Below are positions 25,839 to 34,256 of a stretch of DNA of 64,000 bases, in pieces. The stretch's first letter is position 1; the number at the start of each line of letters is the position of its first letter. The DNA comes from Polaribacter sp. BM10. GTDB lineage: Bacteria; Bacteroidota; Bacteroidia; Flavobacteriales; Flavobacteriaceae. The stretch is from NCBI RefSeq assembly GCF_002005425.1, contig NZ_CP019704.1, positions 806,001 to 870,000 of the forward strand. Reading direction: 5' to 3'. Made by a program: the position numbers and the translations under genes. The notes beneath the pieces were generated by a model. That model worked only from the letters and a program-made list of their open reading frames with translations, was not told the DNA's origin and made no database searches.

Positions 25839-26978
25839 TTATTTTCTATAATGCCATTTTATTTGCGCTAATTGCCCAACAATTTTAACAGAGTCTTTCA
25901 TCGAAAGTTTAGAACCGTCTGCATGAATCCATCTTTTTAAAGGTTGCTCACAAAGAATTTCTTTCGCTTTATCTAATCCAAAGTGTAATGTTATTCTTCT
26001 AAAAATTTCTACATCAAAAATCCATTGAGTAACAAACTTTTCACCAAAAGAGATGTCTATAACATCTTTATGAAATATTTTGGCACCACATTGTGTGTCT
26101 TTAAAGTCCATTTTTAGAATATTTCTAATTATATAGTTAATAGTTAAACTAATAATTTTTCTTGCAGATTCTTTTGTTATGTTTGCCCCCATTCTACTAA
26201 TTCTAGATCCGCTAACAATTTTGTAATTCGAGTTTTCTATAGTTTTAACCAAATCATCAAAATCTGATAAATCTGTGGACAAATCAGCATCTAAAAAACC
26301 AATGTAATCTAGATCTTCTTGTTTGGCCATATGTAACATTCCTTGCCTTACTGCTTCTGCTTTACCTCCGTTTTTTTCACAATCGTAAACTGTTATAAAG
26401 TCTTCTCTACCTTTTCTAAGTTCATTTAAAACTTCTAGCGTTTTATCTGTACTACCATCATTTACAAAACATAAATGATACCCAGAATGCTTTTTTATAT
26501 AGTCTGTAAATTCGGTACTAAAAAGTCTTTTTTCTTCATTATAACAAGGAATTACGACACCTACGCATCTTTCTTGAATAATTGTATTTTTAAAAGTCTT
26601 TTTAGGTCCGTTACTTTCTGGTACACCTATTAAATTCTTAGCTCTTAAACAAACTTCAGTTAAACTTAATGGCTTCTTCATGTAATCGTTTGCACCAAGT
26701 TCAAAACCTTCTGTAATCATTTCATTATCTGTATTACCAGAAAGAATCATTATTGGAGTTTTAGGCCTATTAGAATTTCTAATGTGTTTTACAATTTCTA
26801 AACCAGATATTGTAGGCATATTTATATCTACAATTACTAAATCTGGTTGAAAAGAATTAAATAATTCGATTCCTTTACGACCATCAGTTTCTGTAATTAC
26901 TTCGTATCCTATTTCCTTAAGTCTGTTTTCTAAAGGAATTAGAACTAATTTCTGATCATCAATAGCAAGTATTTTCAT
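25839..26978 (-). CDS. Response regulator receiver fused to GT2 polyprenyl-phosphate glycosyltransferase
   Basis: The 379-residue fusion has a CheY-like receiver (1-118; acidic D7/D8, phospho-acceptor D51 in VDINMP, S80, K102). A short linker leads to a GT2 domain (about 138-375): VVIPCYNEEKR, FVNDGSTDKT, metal-binding DAD at 230-232, and DTQCGAKIF at 294-302. The last block is typical of ALG5/DPM1-like enzymes that make polyprenyl-phosphate-hexose on the cytoplasmic face of the membrane. Unlike ArnC or GtrB, no membrane helices follow. Phosphorylation probably gates sugar transfer, which is inference. It is divergent from the GT-C gene that could use its product. Confidence 0.88.
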   Translation of the reverse strand: MKILAIDDQKLVLIPLENRLKEIGYEVITETDGRKGIELFNSFQPDLVIVDINMPTISGLEIVKHIRNSNRPKTPIMILSGNTDNEMITEGFELGANDYMKKPLSLTEVCLRAKNLIGVPESNGPKKTFKNTIIQERCVGVVIPCYNEEKRLFSTEFTDYIKKHSGYHLCFVNDGSTDKTLEVLNELRKGREDFITVYDCEKNGGKAEAVRQGMLHMAKQEDLDYIGFLDADLSTDLSDFDDLVKTIENSNYKIVSGSRISRMGANITKESARKIISLTINYIIRNILKMDFKDTQCGAKIFHKDVIDISFGEKFVTQWIFDVEIFRRITLHFGLDKAKEILCEQPLKRWIHADGSKLSMKDSVKIVGQLAQIKWHYRK

Positions 26979-26990
26979 AGTTGAGTTTAT

Positions 26991-27021
26991 TTTGTAAAAC
27001 GATTACACAAATGTACTTTTG
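26991..27021 (+). promoter_or_regulatory. Complete promoter for the GT-C/GH5 operon
   Basis: TTTG (26991-26994), a 19-bp spacer and TACTTTTG (27014-27021) fit the Bacteroidota consensus exactly. The leader to the ATG at 27155 would be about 125 nt. Confidence 0.7.
27008..27015 (-). promoter_or_regulatory. -7 box for the receiver-GT2 operon, overlapping the divergent promoter
   Basis: On the minus strand TACATTTG matches TAnnTTTG, 29 bp before the ATG at 26978. It shares two bases with the plus-strand -7 box, so polymerase binding in one direction should exclude the other. Confidence 0.6.
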
Positions 27022-27057
27022 TTTTCTTTTATTTTTTTTTTATTGATATTAAAGGTA

Positions 27058-27073
27058 AATATCTTTAGATGAA
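27058..27073. promoter_or_regulatory. Candidate operator, ATATCT-TT-AGATGA type
   Basis: The 10-bp palindrome ATCTTTAGAT (27061-27070) lies in the divergent gap, about 88 bp before both flanking start codons. It resembles the palindromes at 34223-34236 and 46084-46097. Its function is unproven. Confidence 0.35.
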
Positions 27074-27154
27074 TGGTTTGTTAGTAAAGTTAAATAAAAA
27101 AAAACTAACCTTAAAAATTTTTATATTTACATTATTATAAGTTATAAATAGTTA

Positions 27155-30100
27155 ATGAAAGAGAAGTCTAATAAATATTTAATTACAGCAATATTACTTG
27201 CCATTGTTTTTCATGGCTCTTCTATATTTTTTACTCTAGAAACAACTTATGATGCATTAATTCATTTATTTTTTGCAGATCATTATGCAAATGGATGGTT
27301 TGAACCGTGGAATTACAAATGGTATACTGGCTTTACGGTACAAAGTTATCCGCCATTAGTGCATCAAACAATTGGTGCTTTATCTTTAATTGGTGGTTTA
27401 AAGTTTGGATTATTTACAGTTGCAATAATTGCAATTATTTTATTTGTAACAGGTTCTTATAGGTATTCATTACTAATAACATCTAATCGAACTGTTGCAG
27501 GTTATGCATCTGTTTTGGCTGTTTTTTCTTCTTCATTTGTAGAAACACTGCATATTTTTGGACAATTACCAAGTATAGTTGGTGTTTCGATATTAATGCA
27601 CGCGCTACCAGAAATTTATTTATGGTTAAAAACAGGTAAATATAAATTCTTTTTTACATCACTTTCATTAATTTCTGTAACAGTAACATCACATCACGTT
27701 ACTCCTATTTTCGGAATGCTATTTTTTATTTTTCCGTTGATTGGAACCGTAATTATGGATGTTGCTCGAGAAGAAGTAGATTCTTATAAAGAAGTCAAAA
27801 TTTCGTTATTTATTAAAACATTTTTTAAGCAGTTAAAAAAGAATATGGCTTTTGGGCTATCTGCATTATTTTTAATTGTTTTCTGTATTTTTCCATATTG
27901 GTTAAACTCGAAGAAGAATCCTATTACTCAAGTGCCTATTCCGCATGGTTCTAGAGATAGTTTTATAGAAGTTACATCTTCTGGTTTGGTGTTTTTTACA
28001 ATTCCGTGGGGATTATTATTATTTATTTTGCCTTATATTTTTTATAGATATTTTAGTAAAAGATACCTGTTTTTTGGTTTATCTTTTACAATGTTGGTAA
28101 TTTTAGGTACTGGTGGTACAACACCAATTCCTAAGATGATTTTAGGTGAAACCGCCTTTAATATTTTAACGTTAGACAGATTTACACTTTGGGGTTCTAT
28201 AATGTCGATTCCCATTTTCGGAGAATTTATATATCGATTTGTAGAAGGAGATTTAAAAGAATTAATACAGCGAAAATTCGGTGCTGTTTACCATCGTTTA
28301 ATTGGTGGTATTTTAGCATCTATGTATGTTGCTATTGTAATTTTTACAATGAGTTTAGGATATTTTAGACCTTCTCAACCGCAGAAAATTAAAATGCTAC
28401 CAATTGTAAATTTTTTGAGCCAAGATTCTCATGACCATTGGCGCTATTTAACTTTAGGGTTTGGCGATCAAATGGCTTGGTTAGCAGCACAAACAAATGC
28501 AATGAGTGTAGACGGAAATTATCACTCTGCAAGACGACTACCAGAGCTAACTACAAGACCAATAGAACGTTTAGAAAATTCAAAATTTAAAGGTGTTGCT
28601 GGTATTGGTTCTTTGCAACAATTTTTAACAACACCAGAAAAATACAATTTAAAGTATATTTTTTCTAATGATAAATTTTACGATCCGGTGTTGTTTTTCT
28701 GCGGATGGCAACGTTTATCTCAATTAGAAAACGGAATTATGGTTTGGGAAAAGTTAAATGTACCACCTGTTTCATCAATTTTACCTAAAGAAGATGTACC
28801 TGCTTGGGTAAAAATAATTTGGGGTACAATTCCATTTTTAACAGTTCTAATTGCATTTATATTTAATGTACAGTCTTTATTTGTAAATAGTTTAAAAACA
28901 AGGGTAAAACCAAAACCAGCATATTTTAAATTTCAGAATAACTACACCAAATTCTCTAGTTTGGTATTAAAATCTTTACATATTTGGGCTGTTATTATGA
29001 TTATTGTTATTTCATATGCATGTTACATGTTTTATATTAAAAATGATACTCAAAGATCTCCAGAAAATGTTGTAAAAGCATATTACGATGCAATAGATTT
29101 TAAAGAATTAAATAAAAGTTATGGTTATATAGATCCGGAAGGAGACATGTCTAGAGCGCAATATCTTTTAGAAATTTCTGTAACAGATGGTTTGTTAAGT
29201 TCATACGCAAAATTAGATGCAATTACTGCCGATGTTATAAAAGAAACAGACAGTTTAGCCACTTTAAAAGTAGAAACAAAATGGATAACACCATTAGAAA
29301 AAACATCAAAATTAGAATACAGAACAGCGGTTAAGAGAAAAGGAAAATGGTATATAAAAGCAACAAAAAAATCGATAGATTTACCACCAGATCAACTATA
29401 TTCTAAAAATGTAACTGGTTATTTTAATCAAGGAAGAAGAAGAATAACAACAGAACAAACACATCATGAAGATGTTCTAAAACAACCTGTTTTAGAAATA
29501 GTTTCTGCAAAATTAATTAAATTTAATAAGCGTTATTCTATAATTGGTGAAGTACAAAATATAGACAATGTACCTTCGGATGTGGTTTTAAAAGGAACAC
29601 TTTATAACGACGATAATAAAGAGCTTGCAACCTATAATGCAAAACATATTTTAAAGCATAAATTGATGCCAAAAGAAATAAGTGCTTTCAGAATAAATTT
29701 TGAAGGAATTGCGTGGTCAAAAACAAAAGATTCTATTCCTAAAACTTTTAATCCTGATGAATTTACACCAATTGAATTGAGTGAACAACCAACTAAATTT
29801 AATTTACAAGCGGCTGGTAATACTTCAAATTCAGATTTGTTTAAAGATATTGTATTGAGTGATGTCGAAATTTCTCAAAATAGCATTAGCGGAACTTTAT
29901 TTAATAGCGGAATTCAAGAAATTACGATACCGCAATTAATAATTACTTTTTATAATGAAGATAAAGAGATGATTTGGGTCGATAATCTATTTTTAAAAGA
30001 AGGAATACGTCAAGAAAGAAAACTGCCTTTTAATTATAAAATACCAGAAAATCCAACAATAAAAACCATTAGCGACGATATGAGTTTTTGTTTTGTAAAT

Positions 30101-30244
30101 GGTTTGCCAAATGAAGATATTGCTTTTAAAATAATACCTAAAAGAATTGAAAACCATACATTTGGGAAACTACAAAAAGTAGAACATTCTTTGTTTAGTT
30201 ATGTAAGAATAGAATTGAATATGTATATCGGTAATCCTAAATAA
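27155..30244 (+). CDS. Large GT-C-like membrane protein (PTPS-related) with NTF2-like and FxLYD-like C-terminal domains
   Basis: The 1029-residue protein has about a dozen membrane helices in residues 8-580. The first extracytoplasmic loop has TYDALIH (D33, H37) and a YPPL motif near 65, as in GT-C glycosyltransferases and the 6-pyruvoyl-tetrahydropterin-synthase-related membrane family. Another helix (about 608-630) is followed by an NTF2-like domain (about 640-755) and two FxLYD-like beta domains (about 785-860 and 905-995), all likely periplasmic. GT-C enzymes use polyprenyl-phosphate sugars, which the divergent GT2 could make. It overlaps the next gene by one base. Acceptor and product are unknown. 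Confidence 0.7.
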   Translation: MKEKSNKYLITAILLAIVFHGSSIFFTLETTYDALIHLFFADHYANGWFEPWNYKWYTGFTVQSYPPLVHQTIGALSLIGGLKFGLFTVAIIAIILFVTGSYRYSLLITSNRTVAGYASVLAVFSSSFVETLHIFGQLPSIVGVSILMHALPEIYLWLKTGKYKFFFTSLSLISVTVTSHHVTPIFGMLFFIFPLIGTVIMDVAREEVDSYKEVKISLFIKTFFKQLKKNMAFGLSALFLIVFCIFPYWLNSKKNPITQVPIPHGSRDSFIEVTSSGLVFFTIPWGLLLFILPYIFYRYFSKRYLFFGLSFTMLVILGTGGTTPIPKMILGETAFNILTLDRFTLWGSIMSIPIFGEFIYRFVEGDLKELIQRKFGAVYHRLIGGILASMYVAIVIFTMSLGYFRPSQPQKIKMLPIVNFLSQDSHDHWRYLTLGFGDQMAWLAAQTNAMSVDGNYHSARRLPELTTRPIERLENSKFKGVAGIGSLQQFLTTPEKYNLKYIFSNDKFYDPVLFFCGWQRLSQLENGIMVWEKLNVPPVSSILPKEDVPAWVKIIWGTIPFLTVLIAFIFNVQSLFVNSLKTRVKPKPAYFKFQNNYTKFSSLVLKSLHIWAVIMIIVISYACYMFYIKNDTQRSPENVVKAYYDAIDFKELNKSYGYIDPEGDMSRAQYLLEISVTDGLLSSYAKLDAITADVIKETDSLATLKVETKWITPLEKTSKLEYRTAVKRKGKWYIKATKKSIDLPPDQLYSKNVTGYFNQGRRRITTEQTHHEDVLKQPVLEIVSAKLIKFNKRYSIIGEVQNIDNVPSDVVLKGTLYNDDNKELATYNAKHILKHKLMPKEISAFRINFEGIAWSKTKDSIPKTFNPDEFTPIELSEQPTKFNLQAAGNTSNSDLFKDIVLSDVEISQNSISGTLFNSGIQEITIPQLIITFYNEDKEMIWVDNLFLKEGIRQERKLPFNYKIPENPTIKTISDDMSFCFVNGLPNEDIAFKIIPKRIENHTFGKLQKVEHSLFSYVRIELNMYIGNPK

Positions 30245-31458
30245 TGCAGAAAAAACAACATTTAATATTACTAATTATTTATTTTTTAACTCTTTGCGTA
30301 AATGCACAAGAAACAAATTTAATAGGTAAAGTTTCTTTACTTACAACGCAAAAAGAGTTTCGTGTTTCTGATGAGATTCTTTTAGATTTTGGTGTAAAAG
30401 ATTCATTAAATTTTAATCTTTATTGCTCTAATAGTTATGGTTCTTTGATGATTCATCCTTATAAAAATGATGGTAAGGTAACATTTAGAATCCCTAAATT
30501 TTTATCAAAAAAAAGAGGTCTTTTAACATGGAAAACGATAGGTTTAGAAACTAATATTTCTGGTAGTCTATTTGTAAATTCTTTGCAACAACCCAAAACC
30601 ATAGAAACGTATTTAGGTCCGCCAAGTATAGATGCTGGTGCAATAGATTACACAATGTTAGTTGTAATACCAACAGATAGTTTAGACAATCCTATAAAAG
30701 ATAATAGTAAAGTTGATGTAAAAAATCAGTTTTTAAAATCAGAAAGAAGTACTCCAATTTTTACAGATAAATTAATAGGTTACAAAAATATTTATTCTCC
30801 TTTAAAAAGTGGTAGAATGATTATTTCATCAGAATCTTACGGTTTAAATTCAAAAGAATTTGATGTAAATATTATGCCTGCAATTGCTACCAATTTCAAA
30901 ATCTATGCTAAAAGGAATCATGAATATGCAGACGGAAATCAAATAACAACCTTTTATACATCAGTAATTAAAGATCGTCTTAATAATGTAATTATAGATG
31001 GAAGTTTTATAGAGTTTTACATTACAAATAAAAAAGGAAATATTTTAAAAACTACTGGTACAACAATAAATGGTGTAGCTCATGCGAAAATTATTCATCC
31101 AGATTTTGAAGAAAATTGGAGCGTAAAAGCGTATTCAATAGGAATTTCTGAAAGCAACGTTATAAATCTTAAGTTTAAGAAAGTAATAGATAATTATATT
31201 GTAGACTTTAATAATAACAATAGAACTATTAAAGTTGGCCCTTTAGAGAGTTTTATGGGACAAATTATACCAGACGGTTTAATTGTAAAACTGTTTATTT
31301 ATAAGGATAAAAAATTGATAGAAACTATTTTTAAAGAATCTAATGCCGGTTTTGCAGAATTTAATTTAAATCCGAATATTTTTGAGGATGGAATTTATGA
31401 TTTCAAAACAAAAACTGCTGGTATAGAAAAAGAATTTAACGGTCTAAAAGTATGGTAA
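30244..31458 (+). CDS. Secreted multi-domain Ig-like protein
   Basis: The 404-residue protein has a signal peptide (1-22, ending NAQE). The remainder is beta-rich, with about four Ig-like modules. One (about 220-320: HEYADGNQITTFYTSVIKD, GVAHAKI) resembles bacterial Ig-like Big_1 repeats. No catalytic motif is seen. It overlaps its neighbours at both ends (1 and 7 bp), so the GT-C protein, this protein and the GH5-like enzyme are one translationally coupled operon. It may be a periplasmic or surface scaffold for the glycan machinery; I do not recognise the family. Confidence 0.65.
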   Translation: MQKKQHLILLIIYFLTLCVNAQETNLIGKVSLLTTQKEFRVSDEILLDFGVKDSLNFNLYCSNSYGSLMIHPYKNDGKVTFRIPKFLSKKRGLLTWKTIGLETNISGSLFVNSLQQPKTIETYLGPPSIDAGAIDYTMLVVIPTDSLDNPIKDNSKVDVKNQFLKSERSTPIFTDKLIGYKNIYSPLKSGRMIISSESYGLNSKEFDVNIMPAIATNFKIYAKRNHEYADGNQITTFYTSVIKDRLNNVIIDGSFIEFYITNKKGNILKTTGTTINGVAHAKIIHPDFEENWSVKAYSIGISESNVINLKFKKVIDNYIVDFNNNNRTIKVGPLESFMGQIIPDGLIVKLFIYKDKKLIETIFKESNAGFAEFNLNPNIFEDGIYDFKTKTAGIEKEFNGLKVW

Positions 31459-32966
31459 AAACTAATAGAAAAATAATTAGAGGCGTTTTAATGCTTACAT
31501 ATGTAATTATTATTGGTGTACTATTATTTTTAGTAAGTTCTTTATACAGCTTCTTAAATACCGGTGCAGACAGAAGTAAAATGTTGCATACAGAGGTTAA
31601 GAAAATAGATCAATATTTACCAAAAGTTACTTGGAAAGATGACGGAAATGAAGGAAGAAAAATTAGCGATCAGAAAGTAAAATCTGTAGAAAATGATTAT
31701 TTGGATGCTTGGTATGTAAAACATATTGCATACAAAACAAATACAAGAGTTGGAATAGAAGATTATTTTACAGAAAGTGCAAGAACTAATATTTATAGCA
31801 TTTTAGATTACAATAAGAAAAATAATATTACGGTAGAATCTACAACATTAAAGCACAATTTAGATATCGAATTTTTTAGTGAAGATGGGCAGTTATTGGT
31901 TTTAACAGATACAGATGCGTTAGAATATAAGAAAGTTTTTAAAGACAATGTCTTAATTTTGGAAACTACAGAGGTTAATACGTATAGATATATTTTATTA
32001 CTAGAAGATGGTTTTTGGCGAATTAGACATATGGTTAAAGAAAACTCTAAACCATATCAACCAGAAATTACAACAGCAACATTGGCTTATAATAATATAA
32101 AAGGAATCAACTATTACCCGCAAGCAACACCTTGGGATATGTTTGGTGAAGATTATGATATTTCTATTATTGATAATGATTTTAAAATTATAGAAGATGC
32201 TGGTTTAAATACAATAAGAATTTTTGTTCAATATGAAGATTTTGGTAAAGCAAACGTAGATTACAACAAAATTTTAAAATTAAAAGAAGTATTGGATGTT
32301 GCTAAAAAGAATAATTTAAAAGCAGTTGTTACTTTGTTTGATTTTTATGGTAATTATGATGTGCTAGATTGGACTTTAAATCATAGACATGCTGAAAAAA
32401 TTGTGTCTGCAATTAAAGATCACGAAGCTTTATTAGCTTGGGATATAAAAAATGAACCAAACTTAGATTTTGATTCAAGAGGAAAAGAAAATGTTGTTGG
32501 TTGGTTAAATTTTATGATAGATTTAATTAAAGATATAGACAAAGTTCACCCTGTAACAGTTGGTTGGTCTAACACAGAAAGTGCTACAATATTAAAAGAT
32601 AAACTAGATATTATTTCGTTTCACTATTACGAAGATAAAGAGAAGTTTGAAAGTGATTTCTTAACTTTAAAGATTAATATACCTAACAAGCCAATTATTT
32701 TGCAAGAATTTGGTTTGTCTTCTTATAGCGGAATTTGGAGACCTTTTGCTAGTTCTGAAGAAAAACAAGCAAACTATTATGCAGAAATGCAAAAAGTCCT
32801 GACAAAGAATAATATTTCTTTTATGTCATGGACTTTATATGATTTTGATAATGTGCCCAAAGAAGTTTTAGGTCGTTTACCTTGGCGAACAAATCCGCAG
32901 AAAAAATTTGGTTTTATAAATAGTTTAGGAGAAAAGAAACTTTCGTTTAAACATATTTCGAACTAA
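31452..32966 (+). CDS. Membrane-anchored GH5-like glycoside hydrolase with NTF2-like domain
   Basis: The 504-residue protein has one N-terminal membrane helix (about 12-33), an NTF2-like or ARC6-like module (about 75-200, DAWYVKHIAYKT to GFWRIRHMV), and a TIM barrel (about 215-500). The barrel has the clan GH-A signature: WDIKNEP with acid/base E335 and ILQEFGLS with nucleophile E419. WTLYDF is the conserved late aromatic block. Such enzymes cut beta-mannan or beta-glucan. In exopolysaccharide loci a periplasmic hydrolase often trims or releases the polymer. It converges on the GT4 gene. Confidence 0.82.
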   Translation: MVKTNRKIIRGVLMLTYVIIIGVLLFLVSSLYSFLNTGADRSKMLHTEVKKIDQYLPKVTWKDDGNEGRKISDQKVKSVENDYLDAWYVKHIAYKTNTRVGIEDYFTESARTNIYSILDYNKKNNITVESTTLKHNLDIEFFSEDGQLLVLTDTDALEYKKVFKDNVLILETTEVNTYRYILLLEDGFWRIRHMVKENSKPYQPEITTATLAYNNIKGINYYPQATPWDMFGEDYDISIIDNDFKIIEDAGLNTIRIFVQYEDFGKANVDYNKILKLKEVLDVAKKNNLKAVVTLFDFYGNYDVLDWTLNHRHAEKIVSAIKDHEALLAWDIKNEPNLDFDSRGKENVVGWLNFMIDLIKDIDKVHPVTVGWSNTESATILKDKLDIISFHYYEDKEKFESDFLTLKINIPNKPIILQEFGLSSYSGIWRPFASSEEKQANYYAEMQKVLTKNNISFMSWTLYDFDNVPKEVLGRLPWRTNPQKKFGFINSLGEKKLSFKHISN

Positions 32967-32968
32967 AA

Positions 32969-34150
32969 CTATTTCTTTGATTCTATAATTTTCTCAAATT
33001 CTTCTAAATAAATGTCTGTAATTCTTCCCATAGGAAATGCTGTTGCAGCTTTGTAGTTTGTTTCTCCTAATTCTTTTCTATACTCATCATCAGTTACAAT
33101 TGCTTTAATAGCCTTTGCTAAACTTGGCACGCTTTCTGGCTCAAAAAACTCTCCTCTGTAACCCTCGTCAATGATCAAGGTTGCTAAATCACCTAAATTT
33201 GGCATTACCACTGCTCTACCATAACTTCCGGCTTGATGTAAAACACCAGAACTACCTGTTGTAGATGTATACGGAAAAACAACTACTGCACTTTCTGTAA
33301 ATAAAGGTGCTACTTCTACTTCTTCTACATAACCCGTAAAAGTAAGTTGCGATACATTTTGGTATTTCTTTTTAACACTATCTAAATAACCTGGTACATT
33401 TGGATTGTCTGTACCTGCAATAACAATTTCTAAATCTAAACCTGTTTGACTTCTTACAATTTCTACAGCCTCTATCATAGATTCTACTTTTTTGTAAGTT
33501 CCAAATTTACCAAAAGTCATTATTTTCATTGGTCCTTCAGGCAAATCTTGTGAAGGATTTTCCGGAATTTCAAAAGTTCCGTGAGGAATCATTTTAACCG
33601 AGTCTTTCTTATACTTATTTTTTAACGTAACTACATATTTATCCATAGTAACGGCCACTAAATCTGCTTTTAAAATTAATCTTGTTAACGATGTACCAAT
33701 AAAATTGTAAACTTTTTGGGCAATTTTATTAGAAGTAAAACCTGCACTTTCTAAATCTACTTGTTCTAAAATATTATGCAGTAAAACAATAGTAGGTATA
33801 TTTTTTATTTTACAAACCCAAGGTAAAGTTAGGCCAAGTGCAGCAGCAACTTTTTTATCACCAAACTTCATAAATTGTAAATTATACAAAATAGCATCTG
33901 GTTTTGTTTGGTTAATAGCTTTTGTTACATTTAAAACATTTGTATAGCTATTAAATTTCCAACATTCTTTTACAGTTATTTTACAACCATCTTCTTCAAA
34001 GTCTAAATCCTTTTCATCATTAGTAACGTCTGTTAAAAGAATTAATTCTGTAATTTTTTCTTTAAGTCTAAAGCTTTTTACCAAATGATATGCATATTCA
34101 TTTAAAGTTACTTTACTTGGCGGATAAGCGGTTACAATTGCTAATTTCAT
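32969..34150 (-). CDS. Glycosyltransferase family 4
   Basis: The 393-residue GT-B protein begins MKLAIVTAYPPSKVTLNEYA. The C-terminal Rossmann half starts GPMKIMTFGKFGTYKKVE (about residue 205). It has the SSGVLHQAGSYGRAVVMP block where the GT4 E-x7-E pair normally sits, here with the first Glu replaced. It would transfer a nucleotide-sugar unit at the cytoplasmic membrane. The flippase gene ends 107 bp upstream on the same strand, and a 14-bp palindrome lies in the gap. In Pel systems a GT4 (PelF) is also encoded beside a MOP flippase (PelG); the comparison is only by analogy. Confidence 0.87.
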   Translation of the reverse strand: MKLAIVTAYPPSKVTLNEYAYHLVKSFRLKEKITELILLTDVTNDEKDLDFEEDGCKITVKECWKFNSYTNVLNVTKAINQTKPDAILYNLQFMKFGDKKVAAALGLTLPWVCKIKNIPTIVLLHNILEQVDLESAGFTSNKIAQKVYNFIGTSLTRLILKADLVAVTMDKYVVTLKNKYKKDSVKMIPHGTFEIPENPSQDLPEGPMKIMTFGKFGTYKKVESMIEAVEIVRSQTGLDLEIVIAGTDNPNVPGYLDSVKKKYQNVSQLTFTGYVEEVEVAPLFTESAVVVFPYTSTTGSSGVLHQAGSYGRAVVMPNLGDLATLIIDEGYRGEFFEPESVPSLAKAIKAIVTDDEYRKELGETNYKAATAFPMGRITDIYLEEFEKIIESKK

Positions 34151-34222
34151 ATTCTTTCTTTTTAATAGTACAAATTTCTTTATTTATTCTTTTAATTTTT
34201 AACTAACTACGTTGAAATACAG

Positions 34223-34236
34223 TTATCTATAGATAA
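34223..34236. promoter_or_regulatory. Perfect 14-bp palindrome TTATCTATAGATAA
   Basis: The palindrome is centred 80 bp before the GT4 start codon, in the 106-bp gap to the flippase gene. There is no T run, so it is not a terminator. Twelve of its 14 bases match 46084-46097 upstream of the H-NOX operon. Confidence 0.4.
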
Positions 34237-34256
34237 TTGTAAAATTCGCTTAGATA

